From assembly GCA_017116025.1 (NCBI GenBank), contig JAFITR010000106.1, positions 1 through 5,214 of the forward strand: 5,214 bases of DNA, written 5' to 3'. Source of the stretch: Simkania negevensis (lineage in GTDB: Bacteria > Chlamydiota > Chlamydiia > Chlamydiales > JAFITR01). The notes beneath the pieces are model-generated. The model was not told where the DNA came from. It ran no database searches and was given only the letters and a program-made list of their open reading frames with translations. This document shows, piece by piece, positions 1-5,212 of this stretch (its first letter is position 1; each line of letters starts with the position of its first letter). Made by a program: the position numbers and the translations under genes.

Positions 1-22
1 GTGCTGTGATCTCTGTGGTGAA

Positions 23-1024
23 TTATATCTTTCTTACCGCCCATCTTGTTCCTCTCCGTTGCTCCTTAAACCTTTTTGTTGCTGAGAAGAGGAGAGCAGC
101 AAGGTATGTAACGACGAGAGTGCAGACGGTGATCCCTCCTGTGGAAAGGGTAAGATTATATTGTGTGAGGAGGTGCCTAGACAAGGCGACGCCAACGATC
201 GACGCAACAACACCAATAGCAACAGAGAGGAAAAGCATTGTTTTCAGGCTATGAGTAAACAAGCGTGCTGTGAGTGGTGGAGCGGTAAGAAAAGCAAGGA
301 TCATAAGAACCCCTACCGACCGGAAAGCACCGATAGACGTTGCCGAGACAAGGATCATAAGGAGGTAGTTGAAGAAGAGAGATGAAATACCAACAATTCT
401 CGCAAAAGGGGCATCAAAAGTGGTCGAAGAAAATTCTTTAAAAAAGAGGGTAATGGTCACAATATTGACCAAAAAGATGGTAAGAACGAGAGAGAGATCA
501 CCGTGTTGTAAAGCATCGACATTGCCCATAATTACTTCCGTTCCGATATGAGCGTTTTTGGTATAGATGGTAATGAGAACAATACCGAGAGCAAACAAGG
601 TGGTAAAAACAAGGCCATTACTTGCATCTTCTTGCAACTTCACCGTCTTTGAAAGGAATTCTGTGATGAACGTCGTTGCTATCCCCGTAATCAACGCAGC
701 GACAAGCATAGCAGGAACGCTAAGGAAGAAATGGTTGTCTCCCGATGGGTGTGAAGAGTGTACAAGGAGATAGGCGATGACGATACCGAGGAGGATGGTA
801 TGGGAGAGGGAGTTGGCAAGCATAGCCATCCTTCTTAAGATGAGAAATGTACCGACAAGGGCTCCCGATGCTGCTACACAAGCGAGGACAAGCATCTGCA
901 CCTCGTCACTTGCAAGGTCTTGGTAGGCAATGTTGCCTGTGGCAAATTGCACCAACCGTTGAAAGAAGAGAAGCAGGAATTTGACAAAATCCGTGTCATA
1001 GTAAGGGTTGGCATATGCAAACAT
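23..1024 (-). CDS. ytgD: YtgD, second inner-membrane permease of the metal ABC transporter
   Basis: Integral membrane permease of the ABC-3 (ZnuB/TroD) family, inferred to pair with YtgC to form the metal channel in the inner membrane. The 333-residue product is very hydrophobic, with about nine candidate membrane segments (near residues 45-62, 77-89, 101-117, 138-153, 177-193, 216-230, 235-249, 262-282 and 297-314) and a basic C-terminal tail. Family motifs visible are LANSLSHTILLGI (about 69-81), the NAHIGTEVIMGN loop (about 157-168), FDAPFARIVGI (about 203-213) and the VGVLMILAFLTAPPLTARL stretch (about 237-255). I chose the ATG at 1024 because GGTGGA lies 4 nt before it. An in-frame GTG at 1033 would add three residues but has no ribosome-binding site. 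It starts 1 bp after the ytgC stop codon, so translational coupling is likely. The stop TAA is inside the window, so the gene is complete. Unlike YtgC it has no regulator domain. Confidence 0.93.
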   Translation of the reverse strand: MFAYANPYYDTDFVKFLLLFFQRLVQFATGNIAYQDLASDEVQMLVLACVAASGALVGTFLILRRMAMLANSLSHTILLGIVIAYLLVHSSHPSGDNHFFLSVPAMLVAALITGIATTFITEFLSKTVKLQEDASNGLVFTTLFALGIVLITIYTKNAHIGTEVIMGNVDALQHGDLSLVLTIFLVNIVTITLFFKEFSSTTFDAPFARIVGISSLFFNYLLMILVSATSIGAFRSVGVLMILAFLTAPPLTARLFTHSLKTMLFLSVAIGVVASIVGVALSRHLLTQYNLTLSTGGITVCTLVVTYLAALLFSATKRFKEQRRGTRWAVRKI

Positions 1025-1025
1025 C

Positions 1026-2318
1026 TCATCCACCGCCAGAGTTGTGGATGAGGTGCTCCAGCTCTTTTTCTAGCTCAGGAGTGATGATATGCTCCATCTC
1101 TTCAGCACTCTTGTGTACGCGTTCACCACCAACACCGAGGTAATCGACAAGATAAAGCTCCCACATTTTATGTAGGCGTACGATACGTGCCGCACGCTCA
1201 TTTCCTACAGCAGTCAACCGATAGGTACCAGGAGCAACTTTGACAATCCAACCCCGCCGGACAAGGGCAACAAAGAGACAATAAAGACGGAAGCGCGACA
1301 AATGATGAGCGTTACGTGCCGCTTCAAATGAAAGCTCCCCTTCCATACCGAGGTGCCAAAACGTCTTAAGAAGATTCTCCTGAACACAACGATAACGGAA
1401 AGCAAAAATGCGTATATACCTAGTCAACAACCCTCTTTTCGGAGCAAAAAACAACGCACTAAAACAGATAACCGCAGAGGTCAAGACAATCATAGGGCCT
1501 GTAGGTAGGGAGAGAGGAGCGCGCAGCGTTGTTGAAGAGAGGAGGTAGGAGAGTTCAACAGAGAGGTAATTACCTAAAAACCCGCTCAACGAGCCAACAA
1601 CAGCAGCAATGATAAACATCTTGTATAACTTATCGGTGAATTGCCGTGCTGTTGTAGCCGGGGCAATCAACATCGCTGACATGAGAACAAGTCCAACACT
1701 ACGTATACCAATAACAATGGCACACAAGGTAAAAGCAAAGGTCACCCCATCAATAAAACGGCATCGAATGCCTACACATCGCGCAAAATTCTTGTCAAAA
1801 TTCACCGCTAAAATCTCTTTGTACAAGAGAATCACAAGAGCAATAATCAGAAGCGAAAGAGCGCCATAGATAACGATGTGGATGTCTGTCATCGTTGCCG
1901 CCTGACCATAAAGGTAGGCCTGCACCTGGGTATAGGCGGTAGAGTGAGAAAACTGTAGCTGACTTGCCAACGTAATCCCTATTCCAAAAAAGCTTGCCAG
2001 GACAACACAGAGAGCAGCGTCGGGATGCACGCGAAAACGTGACTCTAGCACGTTGATCGCAAAAAATCCCAGAAGAGCGGTCACAAACGCTCCGATGAGA
2101 ATCGCCACTGATTGGACGGACTCGCTGCCGGGGAAAAGAAGTGCAGCGACAAAAACAGCAAGGACGACACCAGGATAAGTGGCATGGGAAAGAGTTTCCC
2201 CTATCAGCGAACGCTTGCGCAAGAAAACAATCACACCAGCAAGAGAGGCTGACAAGCACATCAATAACGACCCCATTGTCGGGCCACGTAAAACGGGATC
2301 GGTAAAATATTGAAACAT
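1026..2318 (-). CDS. ytgC: YtgC/YtgCR: metal ABC permease fused to a DtxR/MntR-like repressor
   Basis: A 430-residue two-part protein. Residues 1 to about 295 are an ABC-3 family metal permease with about nine hydrophobic segments. Family motifs are RSLIGETLSHATYPGV (36-51), FDKNFARCVGI (174-184) and VGLVLMSAMLIAPATTARQF (208-227). Residues about 296-312 form a basic linker, and 313-430 form a winged-helix metal-sensor domain. The permease part should pair with YtgD and be driven by YtgB. ABC-3 permeases are usually under about 300 residues, so the extra 130 or so residues are a real fusion; one frame runs through without interruption. This is the chlamydial YtgCR architecture, in which proteolysis is reported to free the repressor (YtgR) in C. 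trachomatis. The ATG lies 4 bp after the ytgB stop, with only a weak AAG-type ribosome site. The repressor part must face the cytoplasm, which limits the membrane topology. Confidence 0.95.
   Translation of the reverse strand: MFQYFTDPVLRGPTMGSLLMCLSASLAGVIVFLRKRSLIGETLSHATYPGVVLAVFVAALLFPGSESVQSVAILIGAFVTALLGFFAINVLESRFRVHPDAALCVVLASFFGIGITLASQLQFSHSTAYTQVQAYLYGQAATMTDIHIVIYGALSLLIIALVILLYKEILAVNFDKNFARCVGIRCRFIDGVTFAFTLCAIVIGIRSVGLVLMSAMLIAPATTARQFTDKLYKMFIIAAVVGSLSGFLGNYLSVELSYLLSSTTLRAPLSLPTGPMIVLTSAVICFSALFFAPKRGLLTRYIRIFAFRYRCVQENLLKTFWHLGMEGELSFEAARNAHHLSRFRLYCLFVALVRRGWIVKVAPGTYRLTAVGNERAARIVRLHKMWELYLVDYLGVGGERVHKSAEEMEHIITPELEKELEHLIHNSGGG
1029..1034 (-). promoter_or_regulatory. Ribosome-binding site of ytgD inside the ytgC 3' end
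   Basis: GGTGGA forms the last two sense codons (Gly-Gly) of ytgC, followed by its TGA, one G, then the ATG of ytgD. The spacer is 4 nt. This favours the ATG at 1024 over the GTG at 1033 and suggests that ribosomes finishing ytgC reinitiate on ytgD. Confidence 0.5.
1029..1391 (-). other. ytgR: YtgR domain: C-terminal DtxR/MntR-like metal-sensing repressor module
   Basis: Residues about 310-430 of the YtgC fusion. A winged helix-turn-helix is visible at about 313-371 (ENLLKTFWHLGMEGELSFEA, a recognition-helix region near 341-353, then RRGWIVKVAPGTYRLTAVG). The dimerisation and metal part follows. By hand alignment to DtxR, H383 and E387 (RLHKMWE) match His79 and Glu83. H402, E406, E409 and H410 (VHKSAEEMEH) match His98, Cys102, Glu105 and His106. 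Glu rather than Cys at the 102 position resembles MntR (Glu99). The equivalent of DtxR Met10 / MntR Asp8 appears to be N315, not an obvious ligand. The protein stops soon after the ELEKELEHL helix, so DtxR's C-terminal SH3-like domain is absent. The inferred role is metal-dependent repression of this operon. Confidence 0.87.
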
Positions 2319-2322
2319 AACT

Positions 2323-3099
2323 TTATCTTGGTATCAGCCTAGCAGCATCCTCCAAAAGCGCGCTGTTCTGACCATACGCCTTGGCAATGTTGTCCATAGT
2401 AAAAGCCTCTTCTGTGGGTCCAGAAGCAACAAGGCGCATATTAAGCAGGATAGTCCAGTCAAAATATTCTGCCACAGTAGCAAGGTCGTGATGAACAACG
2501 AGTATCGTTTTTCCCTGTGCCTGGATTTTTTTTAACAGCCCCATGATGACCCTCTCCGACGAGTGATCAATACCGGCAAACGGCTCGTCCATAAAATACA
2601 AATCGGCCTCTTGGAGAAGAGCACGGGCGAGAAAAGCACGCTGCTGCTGTCCTCCAGAAAGCTGGCTGATCTGCCTATCCTTACACTCTTCCATCCCCAC
2701 GAGACGCAAATAGTGCAAAGCCGCCTCCCTGTCAGCTTTGCGTGGCGACCTAAAAAGACCCAACCGACCATAAGAGCCCATTAACACTAGGTTTCCTACC
2801 GTGATGGGAAAATCCCAATCGACAGATTCCCTCTGAGGAACATAAGCAATACGCCGACGCACACCCTCCAACGGCTTCTGGAAAAACAAAACCCTACCCG
2901 ACAACGGTTTGACGATACCCAAAGCGGCCTTGATCAGCGTGCTCTTCCCCGCACCATTAGGGCCCAAAATACCAACGAGTTTACCCGCAGGGATCGAAAG
3001 AGAGATGTCCCAAAGAACGGGTGTTTTCTCATAGTTGACTGTAAGCTGGTCGATCTCCAGGCCTGCAGAAGGAAAGTCTTGTTCACTGTTGTTCTTCAT
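2323..3099 (-). CDS. ytgB: YtgB, ATPase subunit of the metal ABC transporter
   Basis: A 258-residue cytoplasmic ABC ATPase that would power metal import through YtgC/YtgD. All catalytic motifs are intact: Walker A GPNGAGKST (46-54), Q-loop Gln89 in YVPQRESVDWDFPITV, signature LSGGQQQR (147-154), Walker B LYFMDEP (167-173) with catalytic Glu172, D-loop AGID (175-178) and switch His204 in VVHHDL. The phrase VPQRESVDWDFPITV is characteristic of the Mn/Zn/Fe (TroB/MntB/ZnuC-like) branch. Length is normal for the family. The ATG lies inside the 3' end of ytgA (17-bp overlap) without a clear Shine-Dalgarno sequence, so translation is probably coupled to ytgA. No missing or altered key residues were seen. 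The exact metal cannot be read from the ATPase. Confidence 0.96.
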   Translation of the reverse strand: MKNNSEQDFPSAGLEIDQLTVNYEKTPVLWDISLSIPAGKLVGILGPNGAGKSTLIKAALGIVKPLSGRVLFFQKPLEGVRRRIAYVPQRESVDWDFPITVGNLVLMGSYGRLGLFRSPRKADREAALHYLRLVGMEECKDRQISQLSGGQQQRAFLARALLQEADLYFMDEPFAGIDHSSERVIMGLLKKIQAQGKTILVVHHDLATVAEYFDWTILLNMRLVASGPTEEAFTMDNIAKAYGQNSALLEDAARLIPR

Positions 3100-4114
3100 C
3101 GTTTAAGTTCAGGTAACGAGAGATCACAGCACCATTGTGCTGCATCATCTTGATATATGTTTCTCCTGGAGAACCAGGAGCGCCCATGGCGTCTCCGTAC
3201 AAATGTGTAGGAGATATTATAAGGGGGAAAGCACTTTCCTTGCTAGCTGCAAGTATTTTTTTAATTGAGTTCTTGTTCACGTTCGATTCAGGAAAGAGAA
3301 CACGAACGTCATGTTTCTTTAAATGGTTAATAATAAACTGGATATCCGTGATACTAATCTGACTTTCAGGGGCAAGCCCTTCCGGTGCTTGGCAACGCAC
3401 CCTCCACAAACTCTCCACCTGCTCCTCTTTTGGAGCGAGATAGGCACGCGTAAAGTAGTTAAAAGCATCGTGACTAGTGACAAGATAGCGTCTATCGACG
3501 GAGACAAGCGACATCTGACGGAAGATCTCTTCATGAAGCTGTTGAAGCTGATCACGATAAACAACGCCAGCCCTTTCATACTCTTCTGCATGGGACGGGT
3601 CCACCTGCGAAAGAGCGGTAACAATAGAAGTTATTGTCTTTGCCCAAAGAGAAACGTCCAACCAGATGTGCGGATCAATCTGCCCATCAGTGACCAAAAT
3701 CAGCTCCGGCTCTCTAGCCTCTATCGCATCACCAACAGCAACAGACTTTTGACTACCAAACAAATAAGTCTGTAAGCTAGGACCATGCTCAAGCCCCAAA
3801 CCGTTGTAAAAAACGATGTCTGCCCTGTAAAATTTCTCGTTGTCGCCCTTGACAAGCTCATAGGTGTGGGGATCTAAATCTCCCTGGATAAGCGTCAATG
3901 CATCGACGTACCCTTTCCCCACATTCCTGACAACATCGCAGATCATCTCAGTAGTACAGAGAATCTTAACAGCTCCATCTTCCCTCATCCATGCCTTTAA
4001 ACGAATCCCCGGATTCGAGGAAGGAGCATCCGTACACTGGACAAGAAAAAGCAATGGAAGGAAGAGGATGGCCGTAAAAAAACGCCACAACATATGGGAA
4101 AGGGAAGGCCTCAT
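3083..4114 (-). CDS. ytgA: YtgA, metal-binding lipoprotein (TroA/ZnuA family)
   Basis: Periplasmic substrate-binding protein of the cluster A-I (TroA/ZnuA/MntC) family, 343 residues. It has a signal peptide with a hydrophobic core at about 12-25 and a loose lipobox LVQC, making Cys27 the likely lipidated residue. The four expected metal ligands are all present: H83 (DLDPHTYE), H149 (DPHIWLD), H215 (SHDAFNYF) and D308 (LYGDAMG). They align with His68, His133, His199 and Asp279 of TroA. A loop of about 25 residues (228-252, containing Cys241 and EGLAPESQIS) precedes the second lobe and resembles the chlamydial form of the family. It has no long His-rich loop like that of many zinc-specific ZnuA proteins, so iron or manganese is plausible; Chlamydia YtgA is linked to iron. 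It is first in the operon. ATG 4114 has no Shine-Dalgarno sequence. ATG 4093 (residue 8) is a possible start that keeps the whole signal peptide. Confidence 0.94.
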   Translation of the reverse strand: MRPSLSHMLWRFFTAILFLPLLFLVQCTDAPSSNPGIRLKAWMREDGAVKILCTTEMICDVVRNVGKGYVDALTLIQGDLDPHTYELVKGDNEKFYRADIVFYNGLGLEHGPSLQTYLFGSQKSVAVGDAIEAREPELILVTDGQIDPHIWLDVSLWAKTITSIVTALSQVDPSHAEEYERAGVVYRDQLQQLHEEIFRQMSLVSVDRRYLVTSHDAFNYFTRAYLAPKEEQVESLWRVRCQAPEGLAPESQISITDIQFIINHLKKHDVRVLFPESNVNKNSIKKILAASKESAFPLIISPTHLYGDAMGAPGSPGETYIKMMQHNGAVISRYLNLNDEEQQ

Positions 4115-4130
4115 AAAAACATGCTATCGC

Positions 4131-4139
4131 CAATTCAAG
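4131..4139. repeat. 9-bp direct repeat, copy 1, in the ytgA leader
   Basis: The top-strand 9-mer CAATTCAAG recurs at 4202-4210. This copy lies between the candidate ytgA promoter and the start codon. Its placement could suit an operator, but nine bases alone could be chance. Confidence 0.3.
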
Positions 4140-4147
4140 GAATAGAA

Positions 4148-4178
4148 AGCATACCACAGAAAGCTACTGAGATACCAA
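4148..4178 (-). promoter_or_regulatory. Candidate sigma70-type promoter for the ytg operon
   Basis: On the minus strand an extended -10 element, TGG followed by TATGCT (hexamer at 4148-4153), lies 19 nt after TTGGTA (4173-4178), which matches the -35 consensus at four of six bases. Transcription would start near 4140, leaving a leader of about 25 nt before ytgA. The spacer is longer than ideal and the -35 is weak, so this is tentative. Confidence 0.25.
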
Positions 4179-4179
4179 T

Positions 4180-4187
4180 AAAAAAAA
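4180..4187 (-). other. T8 tract after the cysteine-rich gene (no terminator stem)
   Basis: The minus strand reads GGCTGC followed by eight T residues, about 50 bp downstream of the cysteine-rich gene's stop codon. I looked for a matching GCAGCC arm upstream and found none, so this is not a convincing intrinsic terminator. Read-through into ytgA cannot be excluded. Confidence 0.3.
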
Positions 4188-4201
4188 GCAGCCTTATTAC
4201 A

Positions 4202-4210
4202 CAATTCAAG
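4202..4210. repeat. 9-bp direct repeat, copy 2, upstream of the ytgA promoter candidate
   Basis: Second copy of the top-strand 9-mer CAATTCAAG, 71 bp from the first. The two copies bracket the candidate promoter and the T-tract. Confidence 0.3.
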
Positions 4211-4237
4211 CCAGAGAGCCCTCCTAATAGCCACGCA

Positions 4238-5059
4238 TCAGGGGCAGTGTGAAGGCATCGGAAGTGAAGGGATGATCTCTCCCTTTTTCTCATAACAGTA
4301 ACGGCCTACTGTAGGGTAGCATTGCCCTTTGCCTCCGTTCGCGCTAGGACAGCAAGCCCACTGTGAAGTGCCTCCAGCAGGACAATCTGTGTGTATTTTA
4401 CAGGAGCATGGGATTGATGTGCATCTATTATCCGCACACATCATGCCAACTTCTGAACAACATTGACCCCCGCAGCTAAGAACCCCTGGAGGACAGCAGA
4501 CGTTTTCTTTAGTACAGGCTTTTCCCCAGTGGCAGCATTTGCCACCGCAATTGAAGTGGGCGTCAGCGCAGCAAATTCCATCTTGGCATGATTGTCCCGG
4601 CGGACAGCATTGATTAGCACATCCGGTATAACCAGATGGGCAGCATTGATTATTTAAACACACCGATCCCTGAGGACAACACGCGTCACCACAACATGTA
4701 TACGTAGAAGGACAACATACATCCGTATTTGTACCCCCACATCTTTGATTGGACGAACAACACGTAAACCTATCAGGAAAGCCATGAACTCGACCGATTT
4801 TGAGAGAAGGGTTCGCACACTCAAGTACGCCTCCGGTACAATGCCAGTAGTTAGCTGGGATAGAACACTGTACGCATGCTCCAGGATACGACTCCCAGTC
4901 GCAGGCAGGTTGTTCACCCTCACCACAATTACATGGAGTATTCCCTAGACCTTCAGAGCAGTCGCACACCCCCCCCTGCGCCAAACACTGAGCATGACAA
5001 ATACAAGAAATAATTAGGATACAAACTATAGCACCGAACTTGTTCACAGTTACCCCCAT
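4238..5059 (-). CDS. Exported cysteine-rich protein with granulin-like CC-doublet repeats (function unknown)
   Basis: A 273-residue protein I cannot assign to a named family. Residues 6-27 look like a signal peptide (NKFGAIVCILIISCICHAQC). It could be cut after CLA (residue 27) or be lipidated at Cys19 (IISC) or Cys25. It has 50 Cys (18%), 46 of them after residue 25, and 11 CC doublets. Three parts are visible: an N-terminal region (29-101) with CDC and CNC motifs; a repeat array (115-213) of CCPxG-type units; and a C-terminal region (218-273) with CSC, ACCPS and a Pro-rich end. The pattern resembles eukaryotic granulin-like and fungal CCPSG-rich disulfide proteins, but the spacing is not granulin's. 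It is not recognisable as OmcA or OmcB, although disulfide-crosslinked Cys-rich proteins are a hallmark of chlamydial envelopes. ATG 5059 lacks a Shine-Dalgarno sequence. GTG 5047, preceded by GGGGGT, would also retain the signal peptide. It ends 123 bp before ytgA on the same strand. Confidence 0.85.
   Translation of the reverse strand: MGVTVNKFGAIVCILIISCICHAQCLAQGGVCDCSEGLGNTPCNCGEGEQPACDWESYPGACVQCSIPANYWHCTGGVLECANPSLKIGRVHGFPDRFTCCSSNQRCGGTNTDVCCPSTYTCCGDACCPQGSVCLNNQCCPSGYTGCANQCCPPGQSCQDGICCADAHFNCGGKCCHWGKACTKENVCCPPGVLSCGGQCCSEVGMMCADNRCTSIPCSCKIHTDCPAGGTSQWACCPSANGGKGQCYPTVGRYCYEKKGEIIPSLPMPSHCP
4421..4681 (-). repeat. 12/24-residue CC-doublet repeat array within the cysteine-rich protein
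   Basis: CC doublets begin at residues 127, 139, 151, 163, 175, 188 and 200, a period of 12 (once 13). The lone Cys between doublets alternates in position: CC-x5-C-x4 (5 in the third unit), then CC-x6-C-x3. The true unit is therefore about 24 residues and occurs three times (127-150, 151-174, 175-199), followed by a partial fourth ending at C213. P and G at positions 3 and 5 of a half-unit (CCPxG) are retained in several copies. Confidence 0.85.
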
Positions 5060-5088
5060 GACGTAGCAATAACAGTGGTATCTTTACT

Positions 5089-5099
5089 AACAAATTGTT
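5089..5099. repeat. 11-bp palindrome upstream of the cysteine-rich gene
   Basis: AACAAATTGTT has perfect 5-bp arms around one base. It lies 30 bp before the ATG, inside the expected leader. It could be a protein-binding site, but it is short and AT-rich. Confidence 0.25.
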
Positions 5100-5128
5100 C
5101 AATAAAAAAACCAATACTTTCTGCAACT

Positions 5129-5157
5129 ATTTAACGTGAGTTTTGAGTTTATGTTAA
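5129..5157 (-). promoter_or_regulatory. Candidate promoter of the cysteine-rich gene (proximal)
   Basis: On the minus strand TTAACA (5152-5157, five of six to the -35 consensus) is followed after 17 nt by TTAAAT (5129-5134, four of six to the -10). Transcription would begin near 5122, giving a leader of about 60 nt. Both hexamers partly overlap the two TCACGTTAA direct repeats. It competes with the distal candidate; sequence alone cannot choose. Confidence 0.3.
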
Positions 5158-5176
5158 CGTGAATTCGATTTTTAAC
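5131..5176. repeat. Two imperfect 23-bp tandem units sharing a perfect 9-mer
   Basis: TTAACGTGA occurs at 5131-5139 and again at 5154-5162 on the top strand. The two adjoining 23-bp units match at 15 of 23 positions by hand count, with the identity concentrated in the 9-mer. They may be paired regulator sites or the remnant of a dispersed element. Confidence 0.45.
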
Positions 5177-5191
5177 CAGCACATTAGTCAA
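5163..5191 (-). promoter_or_regulatory. Candidate promoter of the cysteine-rich gene (distal)
   Basis: On the minus strand TTGACT (5186-5191, five of six) is separated by exactly 17 nt from TCGAAT (5163-5168, four of six). Transcription would start near 5156, inside the first TCACGTTAA copy, leaving a leader of about 97 nt. The -35 hexamer sits in the loop and arm of a small inverted repeat. Confidence 0.3.
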
Positions 5192-5194
5192 TGT
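5181..5194. repeat. Small inverted repeat next to the edge hairpin
   Basis: ACATT at 5181-5185 and AATGT at 5190-5194 are perfect 5-bp arms around a 4-nt loop. It lies 1 bp from the stronger GC-rich hairpin at 5196-5212, so the two may be parts of one element. Confidence 0.4.
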
Positions 5195-5195
5195 A

Positions 5196-5212
5196 GCAGG
5201 CCTTCAGCCTGC
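5196..5212. repeat. GC-rich hairpin at the right edge (REP-like or a terminator stem)
   Basis: GCAGGC (5196-5201), a 5-nt loop CTTCA, then GCCTGC (5207-5212) form a perfect 6-bp stem in otherwise AT-rich non-coding DNA. No T-run follows it on the minus strand, and the top strand leaves the window after two bases. It could be a dispersed palindromic repeat or the terminator of a gene beyond the edge. Confidence 0.5.

Noticed and set aside
1..14. A 14-bp stretch (GTGCTGTGATCTCT) that reappears on the opposite strand at 3119-3132, inside the 3' end of ytgA.
   Set aside because: A rough estimate gives about a one-in-ten chance of such a match in a window this size, and one copy is ordinary ytgA coding sequence (AVIS). 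No longer homology surrounds it.
1..22. Possible start of a further operon gene downstream of ytgD (dxr follows ytgD in C. trachomatis).
   Set aside because: Only 22 bases remain after the ytgD stop and they contain no start codon or ribosome-binding site on the minus strand, so nothing can be called.
1795..2259. A 154-codon open frame on the minus strand inside ytgC.
   Set aside because: It lies in another frame of a clearly conserved permease. Its product is Arg/Ser/Cys-rich with no recognisable domain, so it is a shadow.
3323..3775. A 150-codon open frame on the plus strand antisense to ytgA.
   Set aside because: It lies opposite a conserved gene whose four metal ligands are intact, and its product has no recognisable domain or signal.
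4180..4215. T8 tract considered as a rho-independent terminator of the cysteine-rich gene.
   Set aside because: No arm complementary to the GGCTGC that precedes the T-run occurs upstream, so no stem supports it.
4421..4681. The repeat array considered as a CRISPR or DNA-level tandem repeat.
   Set aside because: The periodicity is in the protein (Cys doublets); the nucleotide units differ between copies and there are no constant repeats with unique spacers.
4654..4948. Short open frames on both strands overlapping the cysteine-rich gene.
   Set aside because: The regular Cys periodicity and signal peptide identify the 273-residue frame as the real one; the others show no such structure.
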